Assembly: GCA_937907455.1 (NCBI GenBank)
Contig: CALESQ010000105.1
Coordinates: 1 to 33,312, forward strand
DNA: 33,312 nt
Direction of reading: 5' to 3'
Source: an uncultured Caldilineales bacterium
Lineage (GTDB): Bacteria > Chloroflexota > Anaerolineae > JAAEKA01
Shown here: piece after piece, positions 16,774 through 24,830 of the stretch
Layout of the letters: each line of letters starts with the position of its first letter
Numbering within the stretch: the stretch's first letter is position 1
Notes under the pieces: generated by a model
What the model was told of the DNA's origin: nothing
Database searches by the model: none
What the model saw: only the letters and a program-made list of their open reading frames with translations
Position numbers and translations under genes: made by a program

Positions 16774-17265
16774 CTACGGCCAGCGCACAAAGCCCAGCGC
16801 CGTGTAAAGCCTTAGCGCCGCAGCGTTTTGCGCATCAACGCGCAGCGCCAGGGTGTGCTTGCCCTGAGCCTGGGCAGCTTGTGCAGTCCACAACAGCGCT
16901 GCACGTCCCAGGCCGCGTCTGCGATGCACAGGATGGGTGAAAAGCTCGATGATAAATGGGCCGGATGGGGTGTCAGGCCACGGTGCAGGCTCAACGGTCA
17001 TCAGTGCTGCCACCGGTTCGCCTTCTTCTTCCACCAGGCAGGATAGCGTCAGCGCCAGCAGGCCATAGTCTCCTGCTTCGGTAGCCGCCATTTCCGCTTC
17101 AGCTTCGGCCAGATCGGCCACAATATCACGCGGGTAGGCGGCTACATACAGTTGGGCGCAGCGGGCTATATCGGCTTTCGTCATAGCGCGCAGGATATAC
17201 CCGCCAGGCAGACGCACAGCCTGGCGGGCGGGTTGTTGGGTGTCGGCCAGCAAGGTCAGCAGCAT
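16774..17265 (-). CDS. GNAT-family N-acetyltransferase
   Basis: A 163-aa Gcn5-related acetyltransferase. The acetyl-CoA pyrophosphate loop is HRRRGLGRAAL in the second half, preceded by the FIIELFTHPVH strand and followed by LALRVDAQNAAALRLYTALGF, the usual motif-B ending. The first strand GYILRAMTKADIARCAQLY begins near residue 25. I use the ATG at 17265; a TTG at 17292 is an alternative and neither has a good Shine-Dalgarno, so the first nine residues are uncertain. The substrate (small amine, peptide or protein) is unknown. It lies downstream of the small lipoprotein gene on the same strand, separated by a hairpin. Confidence 0.83.
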   Translation of the reverse strand: MLLTLLADTQQPARQAVRLPGGYILRAMTKADIARCAQLYVAAYPRDIVADLAEAEAEMAATEAGDYGLLALTLSCLVEEEGEPVAALMTVEPAPWPDTPSGPFIIELFTHPVHRRRGLGRAALLWTAQAAQAQGKHTLALRVDAQNAAALRLYTALGFVRWP

Positions 17266-17295
17266 GGGCAGTTGGCGGTGGGTATCGAGCAATCA

Positions 17296-17330
17296 GTGAA
17301 CAGCACCCTGCTGATTAATTTGCTGTTCAC
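17296..17330 (-). other. Hairpin between lipoprotein and GNAT genes
   Basis: GTGAACAGCA (17296-17305) and TGCTGTTCAC (17321-17330) form a perfect 10-bp stem with a 15-nt loop, lying just after the lipoprotein stop on the minus strand. There is no U-run, so it may be an attenuator or a weak terminator rather than a strong one. Confidence 0.45.
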
Positions 17331-17333
17331 GGC

Positions 17334-17870
17334 TTATGGCCCCACCGCGGCCTGCACGGTGATGGTGTAGAGCTGCTGCGCGGGCGTCAGCTCACAGGCC
17401 GAGATAGGCTGATCTGACGGACAGTTAGCATCGACTGCGGGTTGCCAGCCGATATTAACCTGCGCCAGTTCTTTGCCCTGGCGCAGGCCAAAAGCTGTGC
17501 CAGTGGGGCCGTCCGCGGCATAGGCAGCATCAGCGGCCCAGCCTTGCGCGGCCAGAGCGCTTTGCAGGGCGGTGGCTATGTCCGTCATGCTGCCGAACTG
17601 CGCGCCATCGCCGGTGACGGTAATCAGGCAGCTTTGACCGCTGACGCCGGTCAGCATATCGGTGAATGCTGCGGTAGAGGTGGTGGCCTCGGCCTGAAGT
17701 GCGTCGGCTACGGTTTTTTGCAGTGCAGCGCAGGCATCAGCGCTTAGCGGTTGATAACCCTGTTCGGAAGATGATGGTGCGGTTGTGGGGGCTACCGCAG
17801 TCGGGGCAACACAGGCCGCAGCCAGCAGGGTAAGCAGCACAAGAAGTATGAACAATTGATTGAAACGCAT
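17334..17870 (-). CDS. Small lipoprotein of unknown function
   Basis: A 178-aa exported protein. A hydrophobic N-terminus rich in Leu ends in LAAAC, a plausible lipobox with Cys near residue 20, followed by a Thr/Ala/Pro/Ser-rich low-complexity linker typical of surface-tethered lipoproteins. The mature domain contains three further cysteines that could form disulfides (DACAAL, GQSCLIT, DANCPSD/ISACELT region). I do not recognise the family. The ATG at 17870 has AAGGA 8 nt upstream and is preferred over a TTG at 17876. A TATAAT box lies at 17921-17926. No specific role can be inferred. Confidence 0.75.
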   Translation of the reverse strand: MRFNQLFILLVLLTLLAAACVAPTAVAPTTAPSSSEQGYQPLSADACAALQKTVADALQAEATTSTAAFTDMLTGVSGQSCLITVTGDGAQFGSMTDIATALQSALAAQGWAADAAYAADGPTGTAFGLRQGKELAQVNIGWQPAVDANCPSDQPISACELTPAQQLYTITVQAAVGP

Positions 17871-17920
17871 AGCCAAGTTCCTTTTGTTGATGGGGAAGTA
17901 AGAGCAGGGATGAGACTGCT

Positions 17921-17950
17921 ATTATACCTGGCCTGGTGAAAATTCGATAA
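17921..17950 (-). promoter_or_regulatory. Promoter of the small lipoprotein gene
   Basis: A perfect TATAAT on the minus strand (17921-17926) with TTATCG 18 bp upstream (17945-17950). It is back to back with the plus-strand promoter at 17958-17986, so the two divergent units could share regulation. Confidence 0.6.
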
Positions 17951-17957
17951 TCCTGGT

Positions 17958-17986
17958 TTGCTTTGGTGCTCAACTGGCGCTATCAT
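17958..17986 (+). promoter_or_regulatory. Promoter of the DinB-like gene
   Basis: TTGCTT (17958-17963), 17 bp, TATCAT (17981-17986), giving a leader of about 57 nt to the ATG at 18050. Confidence 0.55.
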
Positions 17987-18049
17987 ACACTGCACGACGG
18001 CGCTTACTTGCTCCTTCGTCATCTTTCGGCCTACACGAGGAAACACCCT

Positions 18050-18526
18050 ATGGATGCACGCGCTGAAAAGCTGGCGGGCCGTTTACTGGCTGCCCACACT
18101 GAACTGATGACCTATGCCCAGGCGCTGACCCCGACGGAGGCGGCCGCTCCCTCTCCCAACCCAGGATGGAGCGTGCAGGATACACTGGCTCATTTGGCTT
18201 CAGCCGAGCTGGGGCATTGTAGCGTGGCAGAAAACCTGCTGAGCGCCACACCCACCATTGGCCCCGATGGCTTTGACCTGGATGCTTTCAACGCGGCGCA
18301 GGTTGCCGCGCGTCGTGGTCTCGCTCTAGCCGCAGTGCTGAGCGAACTGGACGCCAACCACGCGGCTACCCTGGCCTTGCTCCAGCGCATCGAGCCAGAG
18401 CAGTGGGATATCGCCGGCTATCACCCGGGCGGTTTCGATACCACCGTGGAGGGCGTGTTTCGTGTCATTGCCATTCACAAGCGCAGACACATGAAGGAAC
18501 TTGTGACTCCCGATGACAAGCTGTAA
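18050..18526 (+). CDS. DinB-like (DinB/MDMPI four-helix) protein
   Basis: A 158-aa protein with the DinB/maleylpyruvate-isomerase-like fold pattern: an N-terminal helix, then WSVQDTLAHLASAELGH around residues 42-58, and a C-terminal IAIHKRRHMKEL. The conserved histidines (HLASAE helix and the HKRRH pair) are the usual metal ligands of the superfamily, many members of which are thiol-dependent transferases or uncharacterised stress proteins. The ATG at 18050 is preceded by GAGGA; an upstream in-frame ATG at 17963 lies between the promoter elements and is rejected. Substrate and thiol partner unknown. The CoA-transferase gene follows 49 nt downstream. Confidence 0.78.
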   Translation: MDARAEKLAGRLLAAHTELMTYAQALTPTEAAAPSPNPGWSVQDTLAHLASAELGHCSVAENLLSATPTIGPDGFDLDAFNAAQVAARRGLALAAVLSELDANHAATLALLQRIEPEQWDIAGYHPGGFDTTVEGVFRVIAIHKRRHMKELVTPDDKL

Positions 18527-18575
18527 ATTACTCTCGTCAAATCCTTTTTCGGTGTTTAACCCTTAAAACTCCCCC

Positions 18576-19922
18576 ATGAAAACAGTCTCTCAAATCACAG
18601 TGGAACAGGCTGCCGCGCTGGTTCCTGATGGCGCGGTGCTGATGGCCGGCGGCTTTGGCATGACCGGCAACCCCGTACACCTCCTCAACGCGCTGGCTGA
18701 AACCGGCACGCGCGGCCTGACCTACATCGGCAACAACGTGGGCGAGCCGGGGCTGGGCGGCGGGCGCTTGCTGCGCAACGGCCAGCTCAAAAAAGCCATC
18801 GGCTCCTTCTTCACCTCCAACCCGGAGGCGGTCAAGGCTTATCAGGCGGGTGAGATTGATATTCAACTGATCCCGCAAGGTTCGCTGGCCGAGGCGCTGC
18901 GCGCGGGCGGCGCGGGCATTGCCGGTTTTTACACGCCGACTGGAGCGGGTACGGTGGTGGCTGAAAACACCGATGTGCGCACTTTTGACGGGCAGGAATA
19001 CGTATTTGTGCCGGGGCTGCGTGCCGATGTGGCCTTTGTGCGCGCCTGGCAAGCCGACACCGCGGGCAATCTGGTCTACCGCATGACCGAACGCAACTTC
19101 AACCCGATGATGGCGACCGCGGCCAGGCTGGTGATCGTGGAGGTGGAGGAAATTGTGCCGATGGGAACGCTTGCCCCCGACCAAATCCACACCCCCGGCT
19201 GTTTTGTAGACTACCTGGTGCAGGCACATACTTCGCTGGAGGATTTGGGCACGTCGGCATCGGTGGAGGCCAGCGGCAAGAAGGCTGATGATAGCCGCAT
19301 GGCTATGGCCCGCCGCGCTCTGGCCGAGCTGTACCCCGGCGATGTGGTGAACCTGGGCATCGGCATCCCCACACTGGTGGCCGATTTGATCACCCCGGCG
19401 CACGGTGTGACCCTGCACACGGAAAATGGCATGGTGGGCGTAGGCCCGGCCCCCACCAGCGGCGGCGCGCTGGAGTACCCCGTCAACGCGGGCAAGCAGC
19501 CGGTGACCGCGCTGCCCGGCGCGGCCTATTTCGACAGCGCCGAATCGTTCGCTATGATCCGCGGCGGGCATATTGATGTGGCAATTATGGGCGGTCTGCA
19601 AGTGGACGAGGCCGCGAACCTGGCGAATTGGGCGGTGCCCGGCCAGCCGCTGCTGGGCATCGGCGGCGCGATGGACCTGGCCAGCGGCGCACGGCGCTTG
19701 ATCATCACTATGACGCATGTGGACGGCAAGGGCCGGCCCAAAATCGTGCCGCAGTGTACGTTGCCGTTGACTGCACAGCGGGCGGTGGCGATGATCATCA
19801 CCGACTGGGCGGTGTTTGAGTTTCTGGACGGGCAGTTGACGCTGACGGAATTGCTGCCGGGCGCTACGCTGGAGCAGGTACGCGCCGGCACCAGCGCTCA
19901 CTTTATCGAAGCCTTACGCTGA
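18576..19922 (+). CDS. 3-oxoacid CoA-transferase, fused A and B subunits
   Basis: A 448-aa family I CoA-transferase in which the alpha subunit (about residues 1-225, with GGFGMTGNP at 24-32 and GAGIAGFYTPTGAGT) and beta subunit (from about 238, with LGIGIPTLVADL) are joined by a short charged linker rich in Lys/Asp. The catalytic glutamate is Glu283 in TENGMVGVG. Such enzymes move CoA between acyl-CoA and 3-oxoacids (SCOT-like) and work in ketone-body or short-chain fatty acid use. Bacteria usually carry two separate genes (scoA/scoB or atoD/atoA), so the fusion is less usual though known. Full length on both halves, no sign of decay. Start ATG lies in the AT-rich gap after the DinB gene. Confidence 0.92.
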   Translation: MKTVSQITVEQAAALVPDGAVLMAGGFGMTGNPVHLLNALAETGTRGLTYIGNNVGEPGLGGGRLLRNGQLKKAIGSFFTSNPEAVKAYQAGEIDIQLIPQGSLAEALRAGGAGIAGFYTPTGAGTVVAENTDVRTFDGQEYVFVPGLRADVAFVRAWQADTAGNLVYRMTERNFNPMMATAARLVIVEVEEIVPMGTLAPDQIHTPGCFVDYLVQAHTSLEDLGTSASVEASGKKADDSRMAMARRALAELYPGDVVNLGIGIPTLVADLITPAHGVTLHTENGMVGVGPAPTSGGALEYPVNAGKQPVTALPGAAYFDSAESFAMIRGGHIDVAIMGGLQVDEAANLANWAVPGQPLLGIGGAMDLASGARRLIITMTHVDGKGRPKIVPQCTLPLTAQRAVAMIITDWAVFEFLDGQLTLTELLPGATLEQVRAGTSAHFIEALR

Positions 19923-19933
19923 ACCGAGGTGCT

Positions 19934-21226
19934 ATGACATCACCGCTTCTGTCACTTGATAGTCGCCGCTCTGTGCGCCAGATGGTACAGGCAACGCTGA
20001 TTGTGCTGGGCGTGGTGGGCCTGTTTGTCTTGCTGTTTCACTACCGTGCCGTGCTGCTCCTGATGCTGGCAGCTTTCATGTTGAATGTTGCCATTACGCC
20101 CGCGGTTAACTGGCTGATCAGCAAAGGACGGTCGCGCCCAATAGCAGTCTCGATCGTCTATAGTGTTGCGCTGGGTCTGGTTAGCCTGTTCGTGGTGTTG
20201 GTTGGCCCGGTGCTGTTCAGCCAGGTGACTGAGCTGACCGGTCGCTTTCCTGATTACTACGACCGGCTGCGAATGGGCTTACTCAATTCTGCCAATTATG
20301 GCATGCGCCGTGTGGCAGAAAGCACTCCCGCTACCCTGGCGCAGTTTCAGGCTTCGCTGAACGGCAAAAACTCAGCCAGCAGCCTGGAAAGTGCAGCCCT
20401 TGCCAGCGTTGCCAATTTTTGGCAATTGCTTCGTTCCGGGATAGGTTATATCCTGGTAGCCGGGGCAATCTTTGTGCTGGCTTACTATCTCAACATCGAA
20501 AACCAGCGGGTGAAGCTATGGCTGTTGCGCTTTGCTCCCAGCGAAAGCCGTGAGTCTCTGCGTAGCAGAGCTGATCAGATTGAAGCTACTGTGGGTGGGT
20601 TTCTGGGAGGACAATTGCTGTTGGGTGGACTGATCGGCATCGCGTCGCTGGTGATCTATCTGGCAATTGGTCTGCCCTATGCCGCAGCCCTGGCGGTGCT
20701 GGCTGGTATCTTTGAGCTGATTCCAATGGTGGGTCCGGCGTTAACTGCAGTAGCCGCTATGCTGGTTGCTCTGATCCACGATCCTTCCAAGGTGGGGTGG
20801 GTGCTGGCCTCGGCTGTGCTGTTGCAGGCGCTGGAAAACTACATCCTGGTGCCGCGGGTGATGGGTAAAACCGTGGGTATCAATCCATTTGTATCCTTGC
20901 TGGCTTTGGCAGCTTTTGGAGCGCTATTCGGCATTGGCGGCGCATTGATGGCGATTCCCATCGCCGCTACCCTGCAAATCATCTTCAACAGCCTGGTGTT
21001 TAATCTTGATCAGCAGGGCTGGAACACCATGACCTCACGCAGTCGTTTGGGCTTGCTGCGTTTCGACGCGCATAACCTGGTATATGATGTGCGTAAAAGC
21101 TTGCGACGCAAGCCAGTACCCAGCACCGAGGCCAACGACTACGTTGAAGAAACTGTAGAGGCGCTGGCTGCTGCGCTGGAACGCCTGGCTCACGCCGCTC
21201 AACTGGCCGAGGAGGTATCCGTATGA
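19934..21226 (+). CDS. AI-2E family permease-like transporter
   Basis: A 430-aa membrane protein of the AI-2E (PerM/YhhT/TqsA) family. It shows the early hydrophobic pair, a long soluble-looking central part (about 90-150), and the conserved C-terminal block GGQLLLGGLIGIASLVIY, then IPMVGPALTAVAAMLVAL and NYILVPRVMGKTVGINP, all typical. A charged C-terminal tail (about 360-430) is acidic and helical. Members have been linked to autoinducer-2 export or Na+/H+ exchange, but most are untested. GAGGTG precedes the ATG by 3 nt of spacing and the gene starts 11 nt after the CoA-transferase stop. Its stop overlaps the next gene (ATGA). Confidence 0.9.
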   Translation: MTSPLLSLDSRRSVRQMVQATLIVLGVVGLFVLLFHYRAVLLLMLAAFMLNVAITPAVNWLISKGRSRPIAVSIVYSVALGLVSLFVVLVGPVLFSQVTELTGRFPDYYDRLRMGLLNSANYGMRRVAESTPATLAQFQASLNGKNSASSLESAALASVANFWQLLRSGIGYILVAGAIFVLAYYLNIENQRVKLWLLRFAPSESRESLRSRADQIEATVGGFLGGQLLLGGLIGIASLVIYLAIGLPYAAALAVLAGIFELIPMVGPALTAVAAMLVALIHDPSKVGWVLASAVLLQALENYILVPRVMGKTVGINPFVSLLALAAFGALFGIGGALMAIPIAATLQIIFNSLVFNLDQQGWNTMTSRSRLGLLRFDAHNLVYDVRKSLRRKPVPSTEANDYVEETVEALAAALERLAHAAQLAEEVSV

Positions 21227-22404
21227 GCATCGTGGCTCGTTGGACTTTAGCCATTCTACTGACGCTGGCCGCTTTAGCTTTGATCTGGCTCTTTCGCCAG
21301 CCGATTTTGCTGGTAATCATGGCGCTGTTGGTTTCGGCCAGCCTGCGGCCGCTGATTGGTCGCTTGCAGCAGGCCGGATTGAAACCGGGGCTGAGCGTAG
21401 CCCTGGTGTATGGTCTGATTGCGCTGAGTGTTGTCGCCTTGCTGATGCTGTTGCTGGGGCCGGTGGAGCGTGAGCTGCAAACATTAGTTGAGCGGCTTTC
21501 CATGGCGTACGAACGGATGGCGCTGGAATGGCCGCAATCGGAGAGCGGCTTTCGTCGTGCCGTGGCCCAGCAGTTGCCGCCCCCCAGCTTGATTTACAGC
21601 GTGCTCGCCGGACAAACAGAGGTGCCGGTGTTTCAGCGTGTCGTTGCACTGGTTAGTAGCATCGGCAGCGCCTTTGGACAGGCTGTGATGATGCTTATTT
21701 TGAGCCTGTATTGGACTATAGATCATGTGCGCTTCGAGCGGCTATGGCTTTCCATCCTGCCGCTGGAGCAGCGCTTGCGCATTCGCCGCATCTGGCATGA
21801 AATCGAAGCGGGTGTAGGCACATTTGCGCGCAGTGCCCTGGTTGAGATGGTCGTGGCTACCGTGGTGCTGTGGATCGGCTTTGAGCTGCTGGGGCTGCGT
21901 TACCCCGTCCTGCTGGCCTTGATCGGTGGGATGGTGCAAATCGTCCCCTGGCTAAGCTTTTTGCTGGCTGTATTGCCACTGTTGGTTGTAGCATTCATCT
22001 CGCTCAACCCGCTGCCTCCCTTGCTCGGTGCTGCATATGCCTTTGTGGTGTCTCTGCTGTTCGAGTTTCGGATTCAGCCGCGCTACTTGCCGCGTCCGCA
22101 AACCAGTTCACTGTTGTTTTTTGTCACTGCCATTGTGCTGATGCAGCAATTGGGCCTGGTGGGGCTGGTGGTGGCTCCTGCAGTGGCTGTAGCGATTCAT
22201 ATCTTGTGGAATTATCTAACTGCGCCGCTGCGTGATCTGCCGGTACCTGCCAATGCCGATCTTGCCGAGGTGCAAGCGCGCTATCAGGCGCTGCTGGAGC
22301 GCATCAACGGCGAGGAAACGGTGGTTTCGCCGGAAACGCGCAGCCTGCTGCACAAGCTCGGCGAATTAGTACGTGATAGCGAGGCTACATTGAATAGTGG
22401 GTAA
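21223..22404 (+). CDS. Second AI-2E family permease-like transporter
   Basis: A 393-aa AI-2E family protein directly following and overlapping the first copy by 4 nt. It retains the family shape (N-terminal hydrophobic pair, LVERLSMAYERM helical region, FARSALVEMVVATVVLWIGFELLGL, then MVQIVPWLSFLLAVLPLL and a terminal pair of segments), but the block corresponding to NYILVPRVMG is altered to FRIQPRYLPRPQTS. The two copies are clearly divergent rather than a recent duplication. Translational coupling suggests a hetero-oligomer. GAGGTAT lies just before the ATG. Confidence 0.86.
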   Translation: MSIVARWTLAILLTLAALALIWLFRQPILLVIMALLVSASLRPLIGRLQQAGLKPGLSVALVYGLIALSVVALLMLLLGPVERELQTLVERLSMAYERMALEWPQSESGFRRAVAQQLPPPSLIYSVLAGQTEVPVFQRVVALVSSIGSAFGQAVMMLILSLYWTIDHVRFERLWLSILPLEQRLRIRRIWHEIEAGVGTFARSALVEMVVATVVLWIGFELLGLRYPVLLALIGGMVQIVPWLSFLLAVLPLLVVAFISLNPLPPLLGAAYAFVVSLLFEFRIQPRYLPRPQTSSLLFFVTAIVLMQQLGLVGLVVAPAVAVAIHILWNYLTAPLRDLPVPANADLAEVQARYQALLERINGEETVVSPETRSLLHKLGELVRDSEATLNSG

Positions 22405-22522
22405 TTGGAGTATAAAACGAATCGTTAACTGGCACGTGATCAGTGAATGCGCTGGCCGATCGAGCAATAAACGCGCCCGATTCATCGGGGTTGTATCATT
22501 ATGGGGGGAATTTCGAGGGTTT

Positions 22523-22551
22523 TTGGTTATTGTGTTTAAACGTGGTAGGAT
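22523..22551 (+). promoter_or_regulatory. Promoter of the CPA2 antiporter gene
   Basis: TTGGTT (22523-22528), 17 bp, extended TGGTAGGAT with -10 TAGGAT at 22546-22551, 48 nt before the ATG. The 195-nt gap 22405-22599 holds this and no other signal I can name. Confidence 0.5.
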
Positions 22552-22599
22552 GTCGCTTCCGGTTGACCCTGGAAAATCATTCTATGGAGACGCAACATA

Positions 22600-24477
22600 A
22601 TGCACCTGACCCCTGTCTTTGCTGAAACCGGCAACCACTTCCTGCCCCTGTTGCTGGTCGTTTTGCTGGCTTTTCTCGTTCCGATCATTCTGGCGCGCTT
22701 TCAACGTATCCCCGTCGTAGTCGGGGAAATCCTCGCTGGTATCCTGGTCGGGCCTTCTCTATTGGGTATTGTCAGCAATGACGCGATCCTCAGCTTCATG
22801 GCCAACATCGGCCTGGCCTTTCTGATCTTCTTGGCCGGCATGGAAATTGATCTGGCCGAGCTGTTTCCCAGGCGCAACGGTTCATCGCTTAAACGCGTCG
22901 GGCCTAATCTTCTGCTGATAGCACTGGGCCTCTACCTGCTTACTGTAGGACTGGCTGTGCCGGGGGGATGGCTGATAAGTCGTATTGGAGGCGCGGGCGA
23001 TCCATGGCTGATCGCCCTGGTACTCTCTGCCGCTTCGCTGGGCGTTTTGTTGCCTCTGCTCAAAGAGCGCCGCCTGCTGCCGACCTTCTTCGGCCAGGTC
23101 ATTTTTCTGACGGCAATTCTGGCTGATTTTCTCACTGTCCTGCTGCTTACGATCTACATCATTCTGCTGGAGCAGGGGCTCAATCTGGAGATTTTTTCGG
23201 TGGGCCTGCTCTTCCTTGCTTTTTTGATCGTCTTTCAGGTCGGTCCCAACGTGGTGGGTTTGCCCAGGGTGCGCAGTTTCTTTGATGAACTTTCCCGCGC
23301 CACGGTGCAGTTGAAGGTGCGCGGGGCGATTGCCATTCTGATGTCGTTCGTTGTGCTAGCCGAGTTTGTCGGTGCAGAGCTGATCCTGGGCGCGTTCCTG
23401 GCTGGGATGATCGTGACCCTGCTGCGTGCACCGGACGATGACGTGCTGGTTGAAAAGCTGGAAGCCTTCGGTTTTGGCTTTTTCGTGCCTGTCTTCTTCA
23501 TTATGGTGGGCGCTCAGATCAACCTGCGTGATTTGCTGGAAAGCCCACAAACCCTGTTGCTGCTGCCGTTGCTGTTTGTTGTGGCGCTTGTCGTGAAGGT
23601 GCTGCCGATGCTGGTCACGCGGCGCTGGCTAAGCTGGCGCGAGTTGTTGTCAGCTGGTTTGCTGCTGAATACTCACTTATCGCTCGAAGTCGCTATTGCC
23701 GTGGTTGGGTTGCGTACTGGCCTGCTGGACTCGGCAGCCAGCACTACCATCATCCTCTTTGCCATTTTAACGGTGCTGTTTATGCCGGTTCTCTTCAATA
23801 CGCTGATGCCAGAAACCACGCAGCCGCGCAAACGCCTGATCGCCCTCATCGGTGTCAACGATCTGGGGCTGAAAGTGGCTGCAGAACTGCGCAATCACGG
23901 CGACGATATCACTTTTCTGGAGAATAACCAGACCCAGCAGGCAAGAGCCAGCAATGCGGGGTATGCCGTGATCTCTGCGCCCCCCAATGCCAGTGGTGTA
24001 GAAGTTTTGCCCGCTGCCCAAGTAGAAACTGTGCTGGCGCTGCACGAAAACGATGCGCTCAACCTGGCGATCGCGCGTGCGGCGCACAGCTTGCAGATCG
24101 CTAATATCGTGGCGCTGGTACAGGATCCTGCGCAGCTTGCTGCTTTTCAGGATTTGGGTGTGCAACCCTATGTCAGCGCCATGCACCGCGCCACCATGCT
24201 TGCCATGATGGCACGCAACCCGGATACCTATACCCTGTTGACCTCTACCAACGATCAGCGCGAGATCAGCGAGGTGCGCCTGCGCAATCGCTCTCTAGAG
24301 GGGATGCAGCTGCGCGATCTGCACCTGCCGGGGGATACGCTGGTTCTTTCCATTCGCCGCCGCAGCCAGCTTTTGATTCCCCACGGCAACACTGCATTGG
24401 AATTTAACGACCGCCTGAGCCTGCTGGGCAACATCAGCCGGCTGGAAGAGGCGAAAGTGCTGTTAGAGCGCAGCTAA
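22600..24477 (+). CDS. CPA2 (Kef-type) cation:proton antiporter with RCK-like tail
   Basis: A 625-aa monovalent cation:proton antiporter-2. The membrane part (about 1-395) has the VVGEILAGILVGPSLLG segment and LAGMEIDL signature near 79-86, then repeated hydrophobic helices. A cytosolic part follows: an RCK_N-like domain from about 407 (LIALIGVNDLGLKVAAEL) and a TrkA_C-like domain from about 560 to the end (EVRLRNRSLEGMQLRDLHLPGDTLVLSIRR). The NAD-binding loop is degenerate, G-V-N-D-L-G instead of GxGxxG, so nucleotide control may be lost or changed. It would move K+ or Na+ against H+ across the inner membrane. Preceded by a likely promoter and followed by a terminator, so monocistronic. Confidence 0.88.
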   Translation: MHLTPVFAETGNHFLPLLLVVLLAFLVPIILARFQRIPVVVGEILAGILVGPSLLGIVSNDAILSFMANIGLAFLIFLAGMEIDLAELFPRRNGSSLKRVGPNLLLIALGLYLLTVGLAVPGGWLISRIGGAGDPWLIALVLSAASLGVLLPLLKERRLLPTFFGQVIFLTAILADFLTVLLLTIYIILLEQGLNLEIFSVGLLFLAFLIVFQVGPNVVGLPRVRSFFDELSRATVQLKVRGAIAILMSFVVLAEFVGAELILGAFLAGMIVTLLRAPDDDVLVEKLEAFGFGFFVPVFFIMVGAQINLRDLLESPQTLLLLPLLFVVALVVKVLPMLVTRRWLSWRELLSAGLLLNTHLSLEVAIAVVGLRTGLLDSAASTTIILFAILTVLFMPVLFNTLMPETTQPRKRLIALIGVNDLGLKVAAELRNHGDDITFLENNQTQQARASNAGYAVISAPPNASGVEVLPAAQVETVLALHENDALNLAIARAAHSLQIANIVALVQDPAQLAAFQDLGVQPYVSAMHRATMLAMMARNPDTYTLLTSTNDQREISEVRLRNRSLEGMQLRDLHLPGDTLVLSIRRRSQLLIPHGNTALEFNDRLSLLGNISRLEEAKVLLERS

Positions 24478-24516
24478 GCGCGCACGATTAAGTGAGAGGA
24501 ACCGGTTTTGGGCGAG

Positions 24517-24546
24517 CCGACAAAGTGGATGAGTTGTCGGGCTTTT
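24517..24546 (+). terminator. Terminator of the CPA2 antiporter gene
   Basis: CCGACAA (24517-24523) and TTGTCGG (24534-24540) form a 7-bp stem with a 10-nt loop, extended by A-T and G-C pairs across a bulge, and are followed by TTTT (24543-24546). Confidence 0.6.
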
Positions 24547-24577
24547 GAACACAGCCAAACGCGATTTGGCTGTGTTC
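24547..24577. other. Perfect 13-bp hairpin
   Basis: GAACACAGCCAAA (24547-24559) and its exact complement (24565-24577) enclose a 5-nt loop (CGCGA). It directly follows the antiporter terminator and precedes the convergent DUF2283 gene end. It may serve as a second or minus-strand terminator; there is no T-run on either side. Confidence 0.55.
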
Positions 24578-24632
24578 CGGCTGCGCCGATCTCTTGTGAC
24601 CCAAAAGGCAAAAGCTTATCGCCTCATGCAGA

Positions 24633-24830
24633 TCAAGCGGCGACCTGATATTCGATACTGGTGGGGGTCGTTACCCGACTCGAGGCGTCGAGAATCTCCA
24701 AAGATACCAGATTGCCTGATGCATCGTAGTCCAATATGATTCCTGGCTTGTCTTCATCGCTTTCGGCGATGACCTTATCCAGAAAAACGATGGTTAAACT
24801 ATCCGTTCTACGATCATAAGTTACTTTCAT
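24633..24830 (-). CDS. DUF2283 small protein
   Basis: A 65-aa protein with the DUF2283 pattern: MKVTYDRRTDSLTIVF, then a PGIILDYDASGNLVSLEILDAS core. These small proteins are two or three beta strands plus a turn, with a conserved D-x-D/GN turn. The ATG overlaps the stop of the upstream DUF4258 gene (ATGA). The DUF4258-DUF2283 pairing recurs in many genomes and resembles a toxin-antitoxin or regulator pair in size and arrangement; here DUF2283 is second. GC content is lower than in asnS. No function is established. Confidence 0.82.
   Translation of the reverse strand: MKVTYDRRTDSLTIVFLDKVIAESDEDKPGIILDYDASGNLVSLEILDASSRVTTPTSIEYQVAA

Noticed and set aside
18537..19901. 454-codon minus-strand open frame opposite the CoA-transferase
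   Set aside because: Same reason: antisense to a complete conserved enzyme, composition typical of a shadow frame.
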